Positions 15,727 through 27,886 of a DNA stretch of 64,000 nt are shown here, piece by piece. The position numbers and the translations under genes are program-made. Within the stretch, counting starts at the first letter, position 1, and every line of letters starts with the position of its first letter. Origin of the DNA: Alectoria sarmentosa. Its lineage: Eukaryota; Ascomycota; Lecanoromycetes; Lecanorales; Parmeliaceae. Where the stretch lies: NCBI GenBank assembly GCA_009733775.1, contig WOGZ01000144.1, forward strand, positions 1-64,000, written 5' to 3'. The notes under the pieces were generated by a model. The model was not told the DNA's origin, ran no database searches, and saw only the letters and a program-made list of their open reading frames with translations.

Positions 15727-16158
15727 TCAAAGGCTGCATCCTTTCAAAGAAGTCTCTTGTCCCCAGGTTCCATCCTCAAGAACCCAGTCATTGGGGATTT
15801 TGTGGAGAGTTACTCGGGGGTCTTCTAATAAAGAGTTCAGGACACTGATAGCGTGATCGCGTAGGTAGTCGGGTAACCTTGCGCAACCCTGATTCCATTC
15901 GAAGAAATGATACCAGTGTTGTGTGCAAGGGACGACTCCCTAGGAGCAGGATTTCAATTGAGGGAGCTTCGCAGATGATAAAAGACAATGATGAAGGTCC
16001 CAGATCTGTGTAAGCGTGTCATTTGAATCGCAGAGTTGCTTATAACGGGGGTGACCGAGAAGACCTTGATCCAGATGAGTCGAATCGGGCTGGCAGGATA
16101 CAATTTGTAAAAGTTGAAAGACAACCAGGTGGTTCAGAGATCTAATGCACTGTCTCAT
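15727..16158 (-). pseudogene. possible gene relic beside the AT boundary
   Basis: One minus-strand frame reads for about 140 codons with a single in-frame TAG at about 15940-15942 before it closes with TGA at 15727-15729. The translation is of ordinary composition (Trp, His, Cys and Leu rich, with stretches such as QIWDLHHCLLSS and WVLEDGTW) and does not look like noise, but I do not recognise a family. A TAG can come from CAG or TGG by one transition, which would suit a gene at the edge of a RIP-affected compartment. It may equally be chance. Confidence 0.25.
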
Positions 16159-17129
16159 GAAAAATACTCATGAAACCACGGGTCGTTCTCGGTGCACTTC
16201 GTGATTTTTGAAAGGTGAAATCTTTCCTGTGCCTGGTCGTCGATTGGAGATGCTAGTTGAGTTGAGGATATGACTGTTCCTTGATGAGGCTTAAGTGTTA
16301 CGCTAGAATACAAGCATTAGAAAATGTCCGCTTGGTGGCTTGAAGTTAGGAAACGGTGCTCGAATGCTCTGTTCAAGTTGAAATAGGTGCGCCTTAACAG
16401 TTAGCTATGTCGGTCACTTTTGGGAGTATAACAGTCCCCGTGAGCCGTTGACTCAGACTTTCTATATCGCACCGTCTATGAAATTGCTACCACGGTCATC
16501 TGGTTATAGATCGACGGCGCTGCAAACATCCAACGTAGGTAAAAAGCAAAGCCGATAACACTACCCACCTGAAAATGCACAGGACTATTATCGAGGAATT
16601 GATAAGCATGACACTCCGAGAGTCTCAAGGAACAAGCGCCACCACCCTACCTCGAAGGCATATTTGTTGCGCAAAGAAATTCAGACAGTCCTGCAAATGA
16701 GCATACAGACCTCGGGGTGAGCAAATCGTGGCGCGTAGTGAGAAGCGTTCAGGATTGGCTGCACAACGCAAACATCATGGTAGAAGATGAGGCAGACAAA
16801 TAGGCCTCGAAAAGGCTTTGAAATGCTTCACAAAACAGTGTACCCGCAATGTGGAAACGTAAAAGTTTAACACTATTCTTGTATACCACACATGTCGGAT
16901 CGGATCTTGAAGGTCGTTTGGCAGAGAAGGGGTAACGTGCCATATTCGTAGCGAGCGCTAGATATCCAACACGCCTCTTTTGACCACCGTGGATTCCAGA
17001 GCGGATTAAACAGACTTCCGGAATTCCCAATGTAGACACAGACAGTGCAACAGGTACGCCATCAGCGAATACCAAGACACGTTCTTGAAAGTTCTCCGCA
17101 CCGCATAAGAGACACAATCCCCACTCCCC
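16159..17129. other. intergenic, nothing recognised
   Basis: Ordinary composition. A 122-codon minus-strand frame (16749-17117) has no recognisable domain and ends just downstream of the MFS gene stop; I do not call it a gene. Confidence 0.5.
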
Positions 17130-18808
17130 TCAATAAAACCACCTAAACCTCTCCGCCGCAGGCCCATCCCTCAACTCCTCCGTCGAAATATCCCTCACAT
17201 TCACTTTCCCCTGCTTAGCGTCCCTCCTCTTATTATCAAAAATCATCCACGCTCCCAGCATCAACGTCAGCAAAAAGCCAGTCCCACCGAAAGCGGCCGT
17301 GGTAGCCAGCGCCGGTATGTACTTGGGCGCATCCTTGTCCTGGAAGATGTTGGAGCTGACGACACCCATGAGATTGGCGAGGGGCACGGCAATGGAGGTA
17401 AGGAGGATACGGCGGCCTTCGTGGGCGATGTTGTTGTTGTACCACTAGGTTTTGGTAAGCATGAGCGCTAGCCTAGTCTAACGTGGAGAGTTGTGTACGT
17501 ACGACGTCAAGTAGCACCGACGGAGCGGATGTTCCCCTTTGTTGAAGATCAGCAATCGACAGCCGGTGCCACACGTTGGATCGTACTTACCAAGTCATCA
17601 TGAAACTTGCAAAGTAGGCCACATGTAGCTGATTCTCCACATCAATCGCTACATATATGCAAAAGCCAATGAAGGTGAACAAGAACCCCGCCGCTACGAA
17701 CGGGAATCGCAACCTAGTAAGATCACTTGCGAAGGCAAGTACAAGAAGCATCACAGCGCCGGAAACATTGGGCGCCACTGTATACAGGTTCGTCTTAACA
17801 GTTCCAAACCCCAATCTGCCAATAATCTGAGGCAAAAACAGCTGCACGGATTGCAGTGGAACACCCAGGCAGATCTCGATGCCTAGAATTAGCCAACTCG
17901 TGGGCTGTTTGAATGTCGCAAGTGAGTCTTTGAGGTTGAATTTTTCGTTGACGATGGAAGAGCTGTCGGTTTGCATGCGGTAGTATGCGAGGTCTTTCTC
18001 TTCCTGGGAGAGAAAGTGTGCATGTGAAGCAGACTGCGGGAGATACCAAAAAGCAAAGACGGAGAAGGTGATTGTGCAGCAGCCTTCCACGATGAAGAGG
18101 TAGCGCCAGTCGGCCAGGGAGCCCGTCTTAATTTGGAATACGCCGAAGGCAAGGAGCCCCGAAAAGGCGGATGCGATGCTCTGGGCGGCGTAGAACAGGG
18201 CAAGACGGCGAGCTAGCTCATCGCGGCGATAGAATCTAAAAATGCCAGATATCAACATGGGCGTCTTCGGGGAGCTGAGTAGGCAAGAAAAATAAAAGTA
18301 CATACGTGGTAAGATAATAAATCACCAAGGGAAAGAATGCACTCTCGGACATTCCCAAGAACCACCGAATAGTCATCAGGCCTCCGAAATTCATGACACT
18401 CGTGACCAAAACGGTAAAACATCCAAATGAGAACATCATACAAGGCAAGACGCGATTAGGGCCCAGTTTCTTGCCTAGGATTCCCAAGAAAGGGGCCGTC
18501 AAGACATAAGGGACGAAGAACACGCTCAGAATGATGTTGTACTGATTTCCTTTGAGCCCCAGCGTCTTTTCAAGCCCAGCCGTTTTTGCGTTGCCGAGAT
18601 TCGACTTGTCGAGACTGTTGAAAAGATACATGCATGCTAATACGGGCAGAATGCGCAAGTCGAATTTCCATACCAAAGCGCGGTCGGCGGCCGGTGTCAA
18701 GAGTACTGTTTTGGTTCCACCGTCGTCCGTGGACACAGTGACCTGGGCGGGTTCCTTCGAAGTCGCTGAGTTTTCTTCGTCCACCATGAATGACTCCTTG
18801 TGATCCAT
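17130..18808 (-). CDS. MFS permease of the Dal5/Tna1 (anion:cation symporter) type
   Basis: A predicted plasma-membrane permease for a small organic anion such as allantoate, nicotinate or another carboxylate; the substrate cannot be told from sequence. Four exons fit in phase: 18808-18306, 18235-17591, 17536-17503 (a 34-nt microexon) and 17444-17130, giving about 498 residues, the normal length of the family. The N-terminal cytosolic stretch is followed by the family-typical segment YLFNSLDKSNLGNAKTAGLE and a first half with RWFLGMSESAFFPLVIYY. The second exon opens with FYRRDELARR (cytoplasmic loop) and carries the later membrane helices; the microexon supplies TSAPSVLLD, and the last exon opens with WYNNNIAHEGRR, the usual position of the family's N-x-x-G-H-x-x-R-like loop. 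Introns are 70, 54 and 58 nt, all GT-AG. No lesion was found. Family assignment is firm, substrate unknown. Confidence 0.88.
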
Positions 18809-20068
18809 GGCTGACTCGTTGGCGCCACCTACGAGAGATGTTTTGGATGCCTTGGCAACGAAACAAGCTGAGAATCAAGGGCACACGAGTATCCTCAAAA
18901 CTTAATGATAAAGACTTTGCAGTGATATAAAGCATCTTGGAGGGGCAATCCCCACTGTACTTGGTACTTCGTCCTCAGACTTATCATGCAGGATGAGGTC
19001 AGCACCCCGCACAAAAACAACGATAAGGAGAAACGATAAGGAGAAAAACCAATTGGCATGATAAGGCACCCGCAAAGATTGGAGAAGTCCATCTTAGAAT
19101 TACTCAAGCACGTATGGTGCCTCAAATGGTATTTCAGCGAAACGGGTAGAGGATCTGCGCGCTTTCCTTGGCCATTCGGCCCTACTATTGTGGCGTCTTT
19201 AGTCTCTGTCCTCGGAATCAGAAACTAGCATAGGAACGTGGCTCTCCTCAACATCCCTGGCAGCCGTGAAAACTCTTGATGCAGAGTCGTGACAGATGAT
19301 ATGACCCACATCGCTTCCACCAAAGGTTCTGCGCAATATGAACTTTTAATGGATGACAATGACCAAGAATGGCACCAATACTAGCCTAGCGTTACAGCGA
19401 CCTTCCTGAATCGTAATAGCCTGGTGATTGATTGAGACTGTCGGGGCATATTACTAAGCAACTCCGCATCGTACTTGACGTTGCATCCGCGCGCCTAAAG
19501 CTTCTCCATAGTGATGATGATAATACAGAGAAAGGCGGGTCAGCGAGTGAGCTCTAACTTTCTTGGATGAGATTGATAGGCTATTGCTCTCCTCGTTGAG
19601 ACAAAAGGCCTCGTCGAAAATATACTAGGCCTCTGAATTTTTGACCCCAAGAATTGACAACGCAGTGCCTTTCACCAACCTTTTCAATCGATGAGAGGAT
19701 GAAAATTCTTTTCAGTCCCTCTTTTCAGAAAAATACCGGCTGAAATCGAAACTTTGGCCAAGGATGTACGACCTCACTCTAGCGAGGGCGCTGCCAGGAA
19801 ATGCGAGCGGGGCTATGCGGCACAAGAACACAGAGGTGAAGGGTGCTAGAACACGCGCTGGAAATTGTATGATCCGAGACCTTTTCGTAGATGGGAAACG
19901 TGACCTATGCGTCGTTTTTCGCTTCCAATCAAATACCTCCAGCTTGTGTCATCCTTCTGATCTAGACTCCTCAGTCCCAGTGCGGCCAGCGCAGCCATTC
20001 CAAGGGGACGTCTCCTAGAGCTATCAAGAAGTACACCTTGTTCCATATGAATAATTTTTTTGCTCGGG
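18809..20068. other. intergenic, nothing recognised
   Basis: Divergence-free interval upstream of the MFS gene. Short frames on both strands (longest about 84 codons at 19764-20018) lack domains. No repeat or RNA gene was seen. Confidence 0.5.
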
Positions 20069-22762
20069 TCAGTTGAGGAACAACTCTAGGGTCTCATTCT
20101 TGGTATCAATTTGGGGAGTCACAATGCTGTGGGTGCAATCTGACGGCCATAATCCACGTTGGCGTCGAATTGACATCTTTCTGACCATTCTGTGAAACAA
20201 TCCTTTTGCATAGTTTACAGTTCGCACAAATTCTACCAAACTATCACTTGGAGTACACGGGCTCTCAAACCTGATGTCAGGCAAGAATCGGAGGCTCATC
20301 GTAAGCTCATTCCTCATCAAAAGGTCCGGTCTCGCGTCTATCGTAGTTATCAGATAAGAGAGAGTCTCTCTTCTACCGGCTTGCATTTCAGTTAGAACGC
20401 CTGAGGCCGTAATCATATCGTGCTGTAATCGTGGCGAGACTCATCAAAGAGCATGGGTTGCGATCGCGAACGCCTGGTTGCTTGGTATATTTCGCGATAT
20501 AAACACGAGGTACTGAAGCCGTCTGGGTATTCTTTGAGAAGCCGTTTCATGGCATCAACGAGGATCCTGGTGAACGAGTCGTCTCGTCCAGGTGGGGGAC
20601 ATATGCCGTTATAATTAGTAGACGTTAGTAGCTCAGATCGTCTTCTCCCCTTTTCTTTGGCCGCGAAAGCTTGTTCGGAAAAGCTGCAGTCGAGCATAAG
20701 AAGCTGATCGCATGCCAGATTCAAGCATGTTTGTGTGTCCATGAAGAAGGCGATTGGGTTTTTAGGATCATGAGTTTCAACTTTCTGGAGAAAAAAACAG
20801 TGAGCTTCTCGGAAAAGGCAAACGACATTTGAGAAATTTATGGTCACAGACTTACGCTGCGATCATAAATGCCTTCGACTTCTTTTCGTCATATGCATGT
20901 GCCCCGTAATAGATGATTATGAGGCATTCTGGACTGATACCTTCTTGCGAAAGTCATAACTTTCGTGAAGAGGTCAGTCTGCCAAAGCCGAGGAGGATTC
21001 TCGAAGTGTGTAATCTCAAAATGGAAATCCTCTACAAATAAAGTTCTCAATTTATCCACCTATATGATGTGGTATTAGCTTTTGTAACAGTATACATCAT
21101 GATATGCTTGCCTGAGTAGCTTTGAATTGCAGTTCATCGTCTTCCCACGTAAGAACTAACACCCCAACGCGTAGGTAGCCCCTTCTCTTGCGATCATAGT
21201 TTTCTTCGATGGTCTTATTCAGATTCACTCTTAATTCAACATGTGGCTCTCGGTTTCCGCGACTAGCTATGTGGCGATGATACATTGGAGGCGTAGGTGA
21301 GGGCGGAAATCACTATATGAATCAGTTGAGGGTCGTGAGGGTTGAGACTCAGGAAGTGAATTGGCAACTCACTCCCCAAGGAAATGTATTATCTGCACGT
21401 CTTCGTCGAAACGCTTGTCTTCTGAAGGAATCCCCATCGATATACCTGAATTTTCTCTATTCGTAGGCTTTACGAGGGGTAGGCTAGAACCCAGAAGCTG
21501 CAAATTCGAGGCTGGGGGGTCCAAGCGAGATTCGGTGTTGATTTTGTAAAATTTGGTTTGCAAAAGGTTTCGGTTTGCCTGCAACATCGTCGTTCCATCT
21601 GGCTTTGATAAAAGCCGGTGCCAGTTCAGCAAATCTTCCCAATTTGCCTAGTACCACCTCACAATCCTCGTCGTGCTCAGAAAATTTCACCAATGCCGAA
21701 TGACTGCAATTTATAGGATGAAAGCAAGAGGGGTTATCTTCCCATGGGCGGCCACTCTTCGCGGAATATTTGTCTACCAAGATGGCTGGATCACCAGTCA
21801 TGGACCAATTACCCTCGTCCAATCAAGCCGTAGGTGACTCCCGTGATTCGAAAAATGAAATGACGTAAGAGTCGCGAAAGTCGAAGACTGCTTGGAATTT
21901 CTCGACGAGTTCGTGTAGTGAACGGTTGTTCTTGTCCAATGTTGCTAGAAAGGGAAGATTGAACTGACCACGGACGATTGCAAGTAAGGATCTGATATCC
22001 ATTCCTTGGTTGGAGACACCGAAAAAGAATATGACGAACGTTGCTTTGAGATTGTCCAAGTCTGCAGCGTCGCCCGGTGCCATCTGTACCACTGCTTGCT
22101 TCAGAACGAGCCCACCTAAAGAGTGTGCGATAAAAATCAGAGGGCGGCCGCTTGCTCTCTTCCCTAGGTGGACCTGGAGAGATTCACGGATCCGTGAAGC
22201 GACATGGCCAAGATTCTGGAAACTTGTGCTCTCAGCTAGCTTGGAATCATAACCGTAGATCATAACACGAGCCCCGGGCAGCTGTTCGGGTAGAGCATCC
22301 CTGAACCACATGTGTTCACTGTCGCGGTCTTTTCATGAGCCAAACGCATGACTTCCGAGACCCGAAATGGGTATCCACGGACATTGAAATTCCGTGCGCA
22401 GATACCTGCCATTGAGACTTGCTGGTACCCCAACCCTTGAGCTTCAAGGGTTTCCCGAGAATTCTAGCTTTAGCCACTTGCTTTCAGCATGCAGCTACCA
22501 ATGAGTCAATGGTCACATCTTGGGTTTCTTAGGCCACTAGCAGGAGACTCTTTGCGCCAGCTTTGTCGAGTCCATTAGGAATGCCACGGACTCGGTACGT
22601 AAGCGCCTGGGCATTCTCATCTTTCAAGCTGCCTGATATCGGCAGATCTGTGTTTTCCATGAGATTGTCTGTCTTCAAATTGGCGCATTCGTTATAAGAA
22701 TTCAACGTACACGTATCGTAGCACAGGCTTCGAAGCGAGTCTGCTGTCAAAGGGGGGATCAA
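20069..22762 (-). pseudogene. decayed SesB-like alpha/beta-hydrolase plus caspase-like protein
   Basis: Intact relatives sit at the front of fungal NLR-like and incompatibility proteins. Read on the minus strand: 22762-22529 gives the N-terminal motif TYRVRGIP; about 22400-21826 gives the hydrolase with SGLGSHAFGS, MWFRDALP, ARVMIYGYDS, the nucleophile elbow AHSLGG and FFFGVSNQGM; 21822-21486 continues with WSMTGDPAILV and MVKF-like HSALVKFSEHDED. A caspase-like module follows (21285-20069): LRVGVLVLTWEDDELQ, then LIIIYYGAHAYDE in place of the usual YYGGHG, then LLMLDCSFS with the expected Cys, and a C-terminal RFLPDIRFE segment. Damage: TGA at 22333-22335 where relatives have Trp, TGA at 21823-21825, TGA at 20413-20415 (again a Trp position), TAA at 20392-20394, a frameshift near 20938-20948, and possibly another near 20,350. 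It may be one long gene or two neighbours; the join near 21,480-21,300 is unclear. One intron there looks GC-AG. Confidence 0.75.
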
Positions 22763-23147
22763 TGAAGTTGAAGGTACCAGGTGTGAGCCTCACCTTCGTT
22801 AAGCGGCCGAAGGATCACAATCCCTGTTCCAGCTGAATGACTAATCTGCTCATGTTAAATTACCGCAGTGAAGCCCTGTGCATGCGGTATGATATCATCT
22901 TGCATCAAGTAACCGGACTGAAAATCGGTCCCGCAATGCTGCGCTAAACCAAGCGTCTAGGATTTGTCCAACGAGCACTACAGCTCGATAGTATCCCACT
23001 CAATGACATGCGAGATTCGTTTCAAAGTACTGTAAGATGACAACAAGAGCTGTAGGTACATAAAGCTTGTTTCTAGAGGACGTCAATATCGCTAAGGTAG
23101 CGGACACAGGCTGCGCCTTTTTCAAAAGCGACTGCTTTGAGAGATAG
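22763..23147. other. interval between divergent genes
   Basis: 385 bp between the start of the decayed minus-strand gene and the plus-strand DUF6601-like gene. It could hold both promoters and an unrecognised first exon of the right-hand gene. No TATA box or other site stands out. Confidence 0.4.
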
Positions 23148-24101
23148 TTGGGACCACTCAAATGTGGGCAGATTTTGCTGTTTCTCTGCAACTTCACTAA
23201 CCGAGAGGACAAGCCTTCCGCAATTCCTGGCGCGCCCATTCTTAAAGTCGATGAAGATGAGGCGGCGTACCTACGCAGAGAGCTGGACTTTTCGCGCCTC
23301 GACGCAATCTACGAAAAATTATGCTGGGCCGGTCGTCCTCTGAATATACACCCTTTGCATCGCCAGAAGATGATGCAGCGGGATGTCTTGATCACGGAAC
23401 AAGCCGATCTCCACCTAGTTTGGATCGACCATGTCATATACGTGAAGCCTTTGCCAGCGTTCCTACTGGACCACTCATTCTTCGAAGAAAAGTTTTGCAG
23501 CGAATCCTCGCATGTGCCGCAGTCCTACTACGACTCCGCCCGAGGATTTCTCCTATCTTACGCCAAGCTCGTCAACAGCGAAGCGGACCATCGGATAGCT
23601 GTGGAGCTTGGCTTGATTCCAAACTTGCCTTGGGAGCGGTGGAGCCTTTTTGCCACCGACATCATTCGCAAGGTTCCAGAATTGTCCCTAACGAAGCGGT
23701 TCTGGTACGGTGAGCTAAGACTTACGCGCCTGAACAAGATCTATCACCTATATTATGGCAGTCTCAGGGGATACCGATTCGGCTACAACCACTATCGCCC
23801 ATTCTTCGAGTCCAACTTCGGCTCACTTTTGGTCGTCTTCATCTATCTTACCGTGGCGTTGACAGCGATGCAGGTGGTGCTCGCTTGTTCTGATGTTGAT
23901 AGCGGCATGGCGCTGCAAGTGACTTTGTTCAGATTTGGAGTAGCTTGCTTGGTAGTCATCGTTGCTGCGGTTGGATTTATGGGTGCGGTGTTCCTTTCTT
24001 TGCTGGCGACCAATTTGTTTGCTACTTTCGCGAATGAGAGGAAGCAGAAAGGGATGAGAGAGAGATATCAGGCCAGGCTGAAGTTGTCTCCGAGGCCTTA
24101 G
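23148..24101 (+). CDS. DUF6601-like membrane protein
   Basis: A single open frame of 317 codons. The middle matches a fungal family of unknown function that I know as DUF6601: LRRELDFSRLDAIYEKLCWA (residues 42-61), PLHRQKMMQRDVLITEQADL (69-88), then VKPLPAFLLDHSFFEEKFC (99-117) and RFWYGELRLTRLNKIYHL (184-201). Two hydrophobic stretches near 224-246 and 262-294 are likely membrane helices, followed by a basic cytosolic-looking tail (ERKQKGMRERYQARLK). The first 20 residues (hydrophobic, Cys-containing) do not resemble the family and the true start may lie in an upstream exon or a little further in. Role unknown. There is no sign of damage even though it sits next to a decayed gene. Confidence 0.75.
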   Translation: MGPLKCGQILLFLCNFTNREDKPSAIPGAPILKVDEDEAAYLRRELDFSRLDAIYEKLCWAGRPLNIHPLHRQKMMQRDVLITEQADLHLVWIDHVIYVKPLPAFLLDHSFFEEKFCSESSHVPQSYYDSARGFLLSYAKLVNSEADHRIAVELGLIPNLPWERWSLFATDIIRKVPELSLTKRFWYGELRLTRLNKIYHLYYGSLRGYRFGYNHYRPFFESNFGSLLVVFIYLTVALTAMQVVLACSDVDSGMALQVTLFRFGVACLVVIVAAVGFMGAVFLSLLATNLFATFANERKQKGMRERYQARLKLSPRP

Positions 24102-24774
24102 TGATATTCGTGTTCTCGTACTGTAAAAGATTTGGTGCTCTTCTACATCAGCCAATGTTAGAGAATAATCAGTAGTGTCAGTTCAGGGACGCCAACTTCC
24201 TGATTTGGGATTCTCGAGAAAAAGGATCAAAATCCAAAGGGAGCTTCGAGGTCTAAACGCGTCAAGATAGATTCATGTTCTTTACTCGTAATCGCGGAAG
24301 TCTCTGTCGTCATCCACGAGTAATAGGAGCTCGCTTCTATACTTTGCACTCTATGATATCAATTGATATGCTCAAAGCTGCTGCTGTATCAATCAAGCTC
24401 GCTCTTAATATTCTCAAATCTCTCATATCGAGGAGGCTGACGGGCTGTCGTACATTGCAAGGATACCATATAGACAGCTCTGTAGGGCGATATGCGAGAT
24501 AAGTCTTCGAGGACGACAAGAGATAGAAGATGTAGAGGAGATGACAAAGAGACGCGCGAATTATACAATATACGTCTCCTATTTACTACTGGGATAATGT
24601 GGCTCCGTCGGCCTAAAGTCTCTCCGATTTGTCAGCGTCGGCGCTAGTCTAGCGCAGGGGCTTTAAAAGCAACGACCACCAACCGTCCTCCACCACTCAT
24701 CACCATTAGTCGAGCGATCAAAGGACTAAACAGTACAAAGAAACCGGTCACTGCTATAGAGAAACCTCAAAATC
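24102..24774. other. intergenic, promoter of SDR gene
   Basis: Between two plus-strand genes. Nothing coding is recognised. The last 60 bases before the SDR start are A-rich with CAAAATC directly before the ATG, a reasonable fungal start context. Confidence 0.4.
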
Positions 24775-25845
24775 ATGTCTGCCCCTTCTGCCTCCCATGT
24801 AGGCGCTGTCCGTGACAAGCTACTATCAATGCTCTCCATAGCCTTCGGGCGCCTCCTCCCTACCCTCCTACCACCGCCTGTAGACCTCACGGGCAAGGTC
24901 GCCATCATCACCGGCGGTAACAGTGGCATCGGTCTAGAGGTTGGCATTGGATTAGCCAAACAAGGCGCCACGGTCTACCTCGCAAGCCGTAACGTCTCCA
25001 AAACGGAGGAAGCCGTATCAGAAATCGTGTCCAAAGTCCCGGCCTCAAAAGGACGCGTCAAATCATTGACTCTAGACACTTCATCATTCGCCTCTGTTCG
25101 CGCCTTTGCCAAGAACTGGGATTCGTTGGACACCAAAATCGACATTCTTTTCCACAACGCCGGCACAGGCTCTGGAGGACAAGACTTTTCACCCGAAGGC
25201 TTCCCAGTGCTCTACGCCACCAACTTTGTCGGCTCATTCCTACTCACCTATCTCCTCGAATCGAATCTCTCCGAAGATGCCCGCGTCATACTGACTTCGA
25301 GCACTGCTCACTACGGTGGCGCCTTCTCCTCCGACTTCTCTCTCAAGAGCATCAAAGAGGACTACGAGCCAGGCTACCATATCCCCGCGGCCCTTGCCAA
25401 AGCTGGAGTGGTCCCCCCCGATGGCGCCAACTACGTCCAAACAAAGGGAATGCAAGTCGCCTTCGCCAAACTGCTCCAGGAGCACTTTGACCGCAAAGCA
25501 GCCGAAGCCGGTACGCCAAGTCGCAGAATCGCTCACGCTTTTAGCCCTGGCTTTGTGGCAACGCCCATTTACGGCAAGCTTGAAGAAACCGGCTTCTCCG
25601 AGGATCCGTTGTTCTGGATTTTAAGGATGACAAATACCGTGCTCGCTGTCAGTGCCAGGCAGGGGGCCTCAACGGGGGTGTGGCTGGCGTGTACCAAGGA
25701 TAATGCCGTGGCTGGGAAAGGCATGGGGGGTGCGTATTGGGATCGGATGAACCGGAGGTTGTCGAATGTTGATATGATGAGCAAGGATAACCTGGAGAGG
25801 TTCTGGGTAAGATGGGAGGCGGATGCGGGGGTGGAATGGAGATGA
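24775..25845 (+). CDS. short-chain dehydrogenase/reductase (retinol-dehydrogenase-like)
   Basis: An intronless 356-residue NAD(P)-dependent oxidoreductase of the classical SDR fold. Visible motifs: cofactor loop TGGNSGIG (46-53), HNAG (127-130), the TSS strand with catalytic Ser at about 175, catalytic Tyr220 and Lys224 in YVQTK, and PGFVATP after beta-6. The N-terminal 35 residues are hydrophobic and proline-rich (LLSMLSIAFGRLLPTLLPPP), which could anchor it to a membrane as in many fungal retinol-dehydrogenase-like enzymes. The length is normal for that subgroup (about 320-360). The substrate is unknown and neighbours give no pathway. The catalytic residues are all present and the frame is clean, so it is very likely functional. 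Confidence 0.9.
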   Translation: MSAPSASHVGAVRDKLLSMLSIAFGRLLPTLLPPPVDLTGKVAIITGGNSGIGLEVGIGLAKQGATVYLASRNVSKTEEAVSEIVSKVPASKGRVKSLTLDTSSFASVRAFAKNWDSLDTKIDILFHNAGTGSGGQDFSPEGFPVLYATNFVGSFLLTYLLESNLSEDARVILTSSTAHYGGAFSSDFSLKSIKEDYEPGYHIPAALAKAGVVPPDGANYVQTKGMQVAFAKLLQEHFDRKAAEAGTPSRRIAHAFSPGFVATPIYGKLEETGFSEDPLFWILRMTNTVLAVSARQGASTGVWLACTKDNAVAGKGMGGAYWDRMNRRLSNVDMMSKDNLERFWVRWEADAGVEWR

Positions 25846-27886
25846 ACGATTGTGAAAAGCCAATCGGGCCTATGGATATATATCAGAGAGATTCCGCGAG
25901 TTGTATTACTGCGAGACATCGTTTTCCCTTCCATTTATTCTCCTAAGCCTTGAAGGCCGGTGTCAGGCATCGCGTCTGGCTTTTCATGTGACCGGTTACT
26001 AGAACTGCACAGAATTCCTCAACCGAACCGTGAAAGCCGTCAGTCTATCGCATGTCTAAAAGCCATAGGCGCAGACGAAGCGCAGTTGTAACAGTCACAA
26101 CTTCACCAAGTCTGCGTCGTCGCTCATCTCGATTTCCTCCCCTTCATCCACCGTGAATTCCTCATCCCACCTCCCGCAACGTCAATGGTATCGCTCAGCA
26201 ACACACTATCAATAGTTCACCGTCGAAGGAAAAAAAGTTCAAAAACGCTTCCGAGTCCTTTGGTCACGCCGCTAGAGGCTACAGTACCCAAGGATTTCTA
26301 CCAGCAAAACACCTCACAACCAAAGCTCGAATCAGGCATGACAAACACCAAACCTGGCATATCTCCTACATGAGATGATGGCTCAGTCTACCCCTCAATG
26401 CCATCTTCCTGTCAATGCCGAGCCAAATCCGCTTCTTTCCGGTCCAATGAGTGCTGGAATGAAGGCTGACACGCAGGGAGCGTCCGACGCAATGCACAAC
26501 TCGCGGGTCTCGTCACAATCGAGGCGGTTGTACTCTCCAAGAAGATTACTTCCAACTCTGTGCTTCCACCTCTACGCGACTAAGATTCCGACACGTACGT
26601 AGTAGGGGCGATTCAGAGACTCATGACACTCTGTTAGTGCTTGCATGACTTACGTTGGACTCTTGAAATCCAGGCGCTTCCGTCTGAGCTCTTGAGTTGC
26701 TTCGGTCGAGTAAAATCGAAATTACAGACAAGGGATTCATACAATTTTAAATCTAGATATCTAGATCTCAGTCCGAGTATTCCAGTTGACATCTAGACAT
26801 GTGACCATCATCTCTTTCAGAGCCATGGCATTCTTCTGTCCCGCCCGCCCAACACCCTGTATCATATACTCCAGGTCGATATCGTCCAGACAAGTGGAGT
26901 TCCCTTAGCAGCGAAGTACGAGAGAAATATGCCAATGCAGGCCTCTATTCGCATTGCTAACCCCGGCGCTGGGACCGCTCAATCAGCGTTGACGTCATTT
27001 ATACGCCGTCACTCATTTGTGTGATAGGTGCGTACGGTCGAGTGTGCGAGCAAGCACTAACGTGACGACTAAGTTCAGCTCCGGATTGTCAATTTTAACC
27101 CCAAGAGACAATCAACCGATTCTGAGCCGCCCCGATTTGGTCCCACTGGTCGAAGTCCCAGTCCGTGTCTACGTAGGCACATTATTCCCACCCACCTCAC
27201 CAAACGAAGGAGTTTTATAAGCCTGACACATAAGGGACCAAGGCTCGAAACTTGTTGGGAAACCACGATGGAGGCGACAGCGATGTTCTCTTTCTGAAGA
27301 AATTTATCGGGCAAACGATAGTCCAATCGCACCATTCTGTCACACCATGGTATCACACAACGGCCATGGTACCGATCTTAGCAAGTCAGCGAAGTCGGCC
27401 TAAAGTGGGCCCCAATACGAACCCAGCGTGTAGTAAGCTGGCCAGTGTTCCGGACGCTACAGCTGAGCCTCTTAGAACTAGAGTGAATTCTGGACTATTT
27501 GTCTGCAGACCCCGCGCAATACCTACCATCCACAACACTACCCCCCCCGCCTCCCACCACCAAATCTCACCTTAGCACCACCCCATTCCCCGTGCCCTCT
27601 TCCTCCCGCCACCCCTTTTCCGCCTCGAACCCAGCCATGGTTGTATCCAGCAGCCGCAGAACCACCAACCCACAACGCCAATTCGAAACCCAACACCGTC
27701 AAGTCCCTCTCCCAAAGTACAGTAGCGGGCCAAAGCGATACCACGCACAACAATCTTCTTCACCTGATACCCCCCACCACCTCCTCGCACCCTCACGCAG
27801 CTATTACTGCTTCTTCGCCCCATCAACCTCCGCTCGTAGACGCACGTCCCTGATGGCCTCGTATTTCTCTTGGGCGAGCAGGAAAA
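25846..27886. other. intergenic, no gene recognised
   Basis: About 2 kb of ordinary composition. Short frames at 26185-26373, 26375-26602 and a Pro/Ser-rich frame at 27499-27891 are compositionally biased and overlap others in both directions; none has a domain. From 27530 the plus strand is C-rich (CCCCCCCGCCTCCC). Confidence 0.5.
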
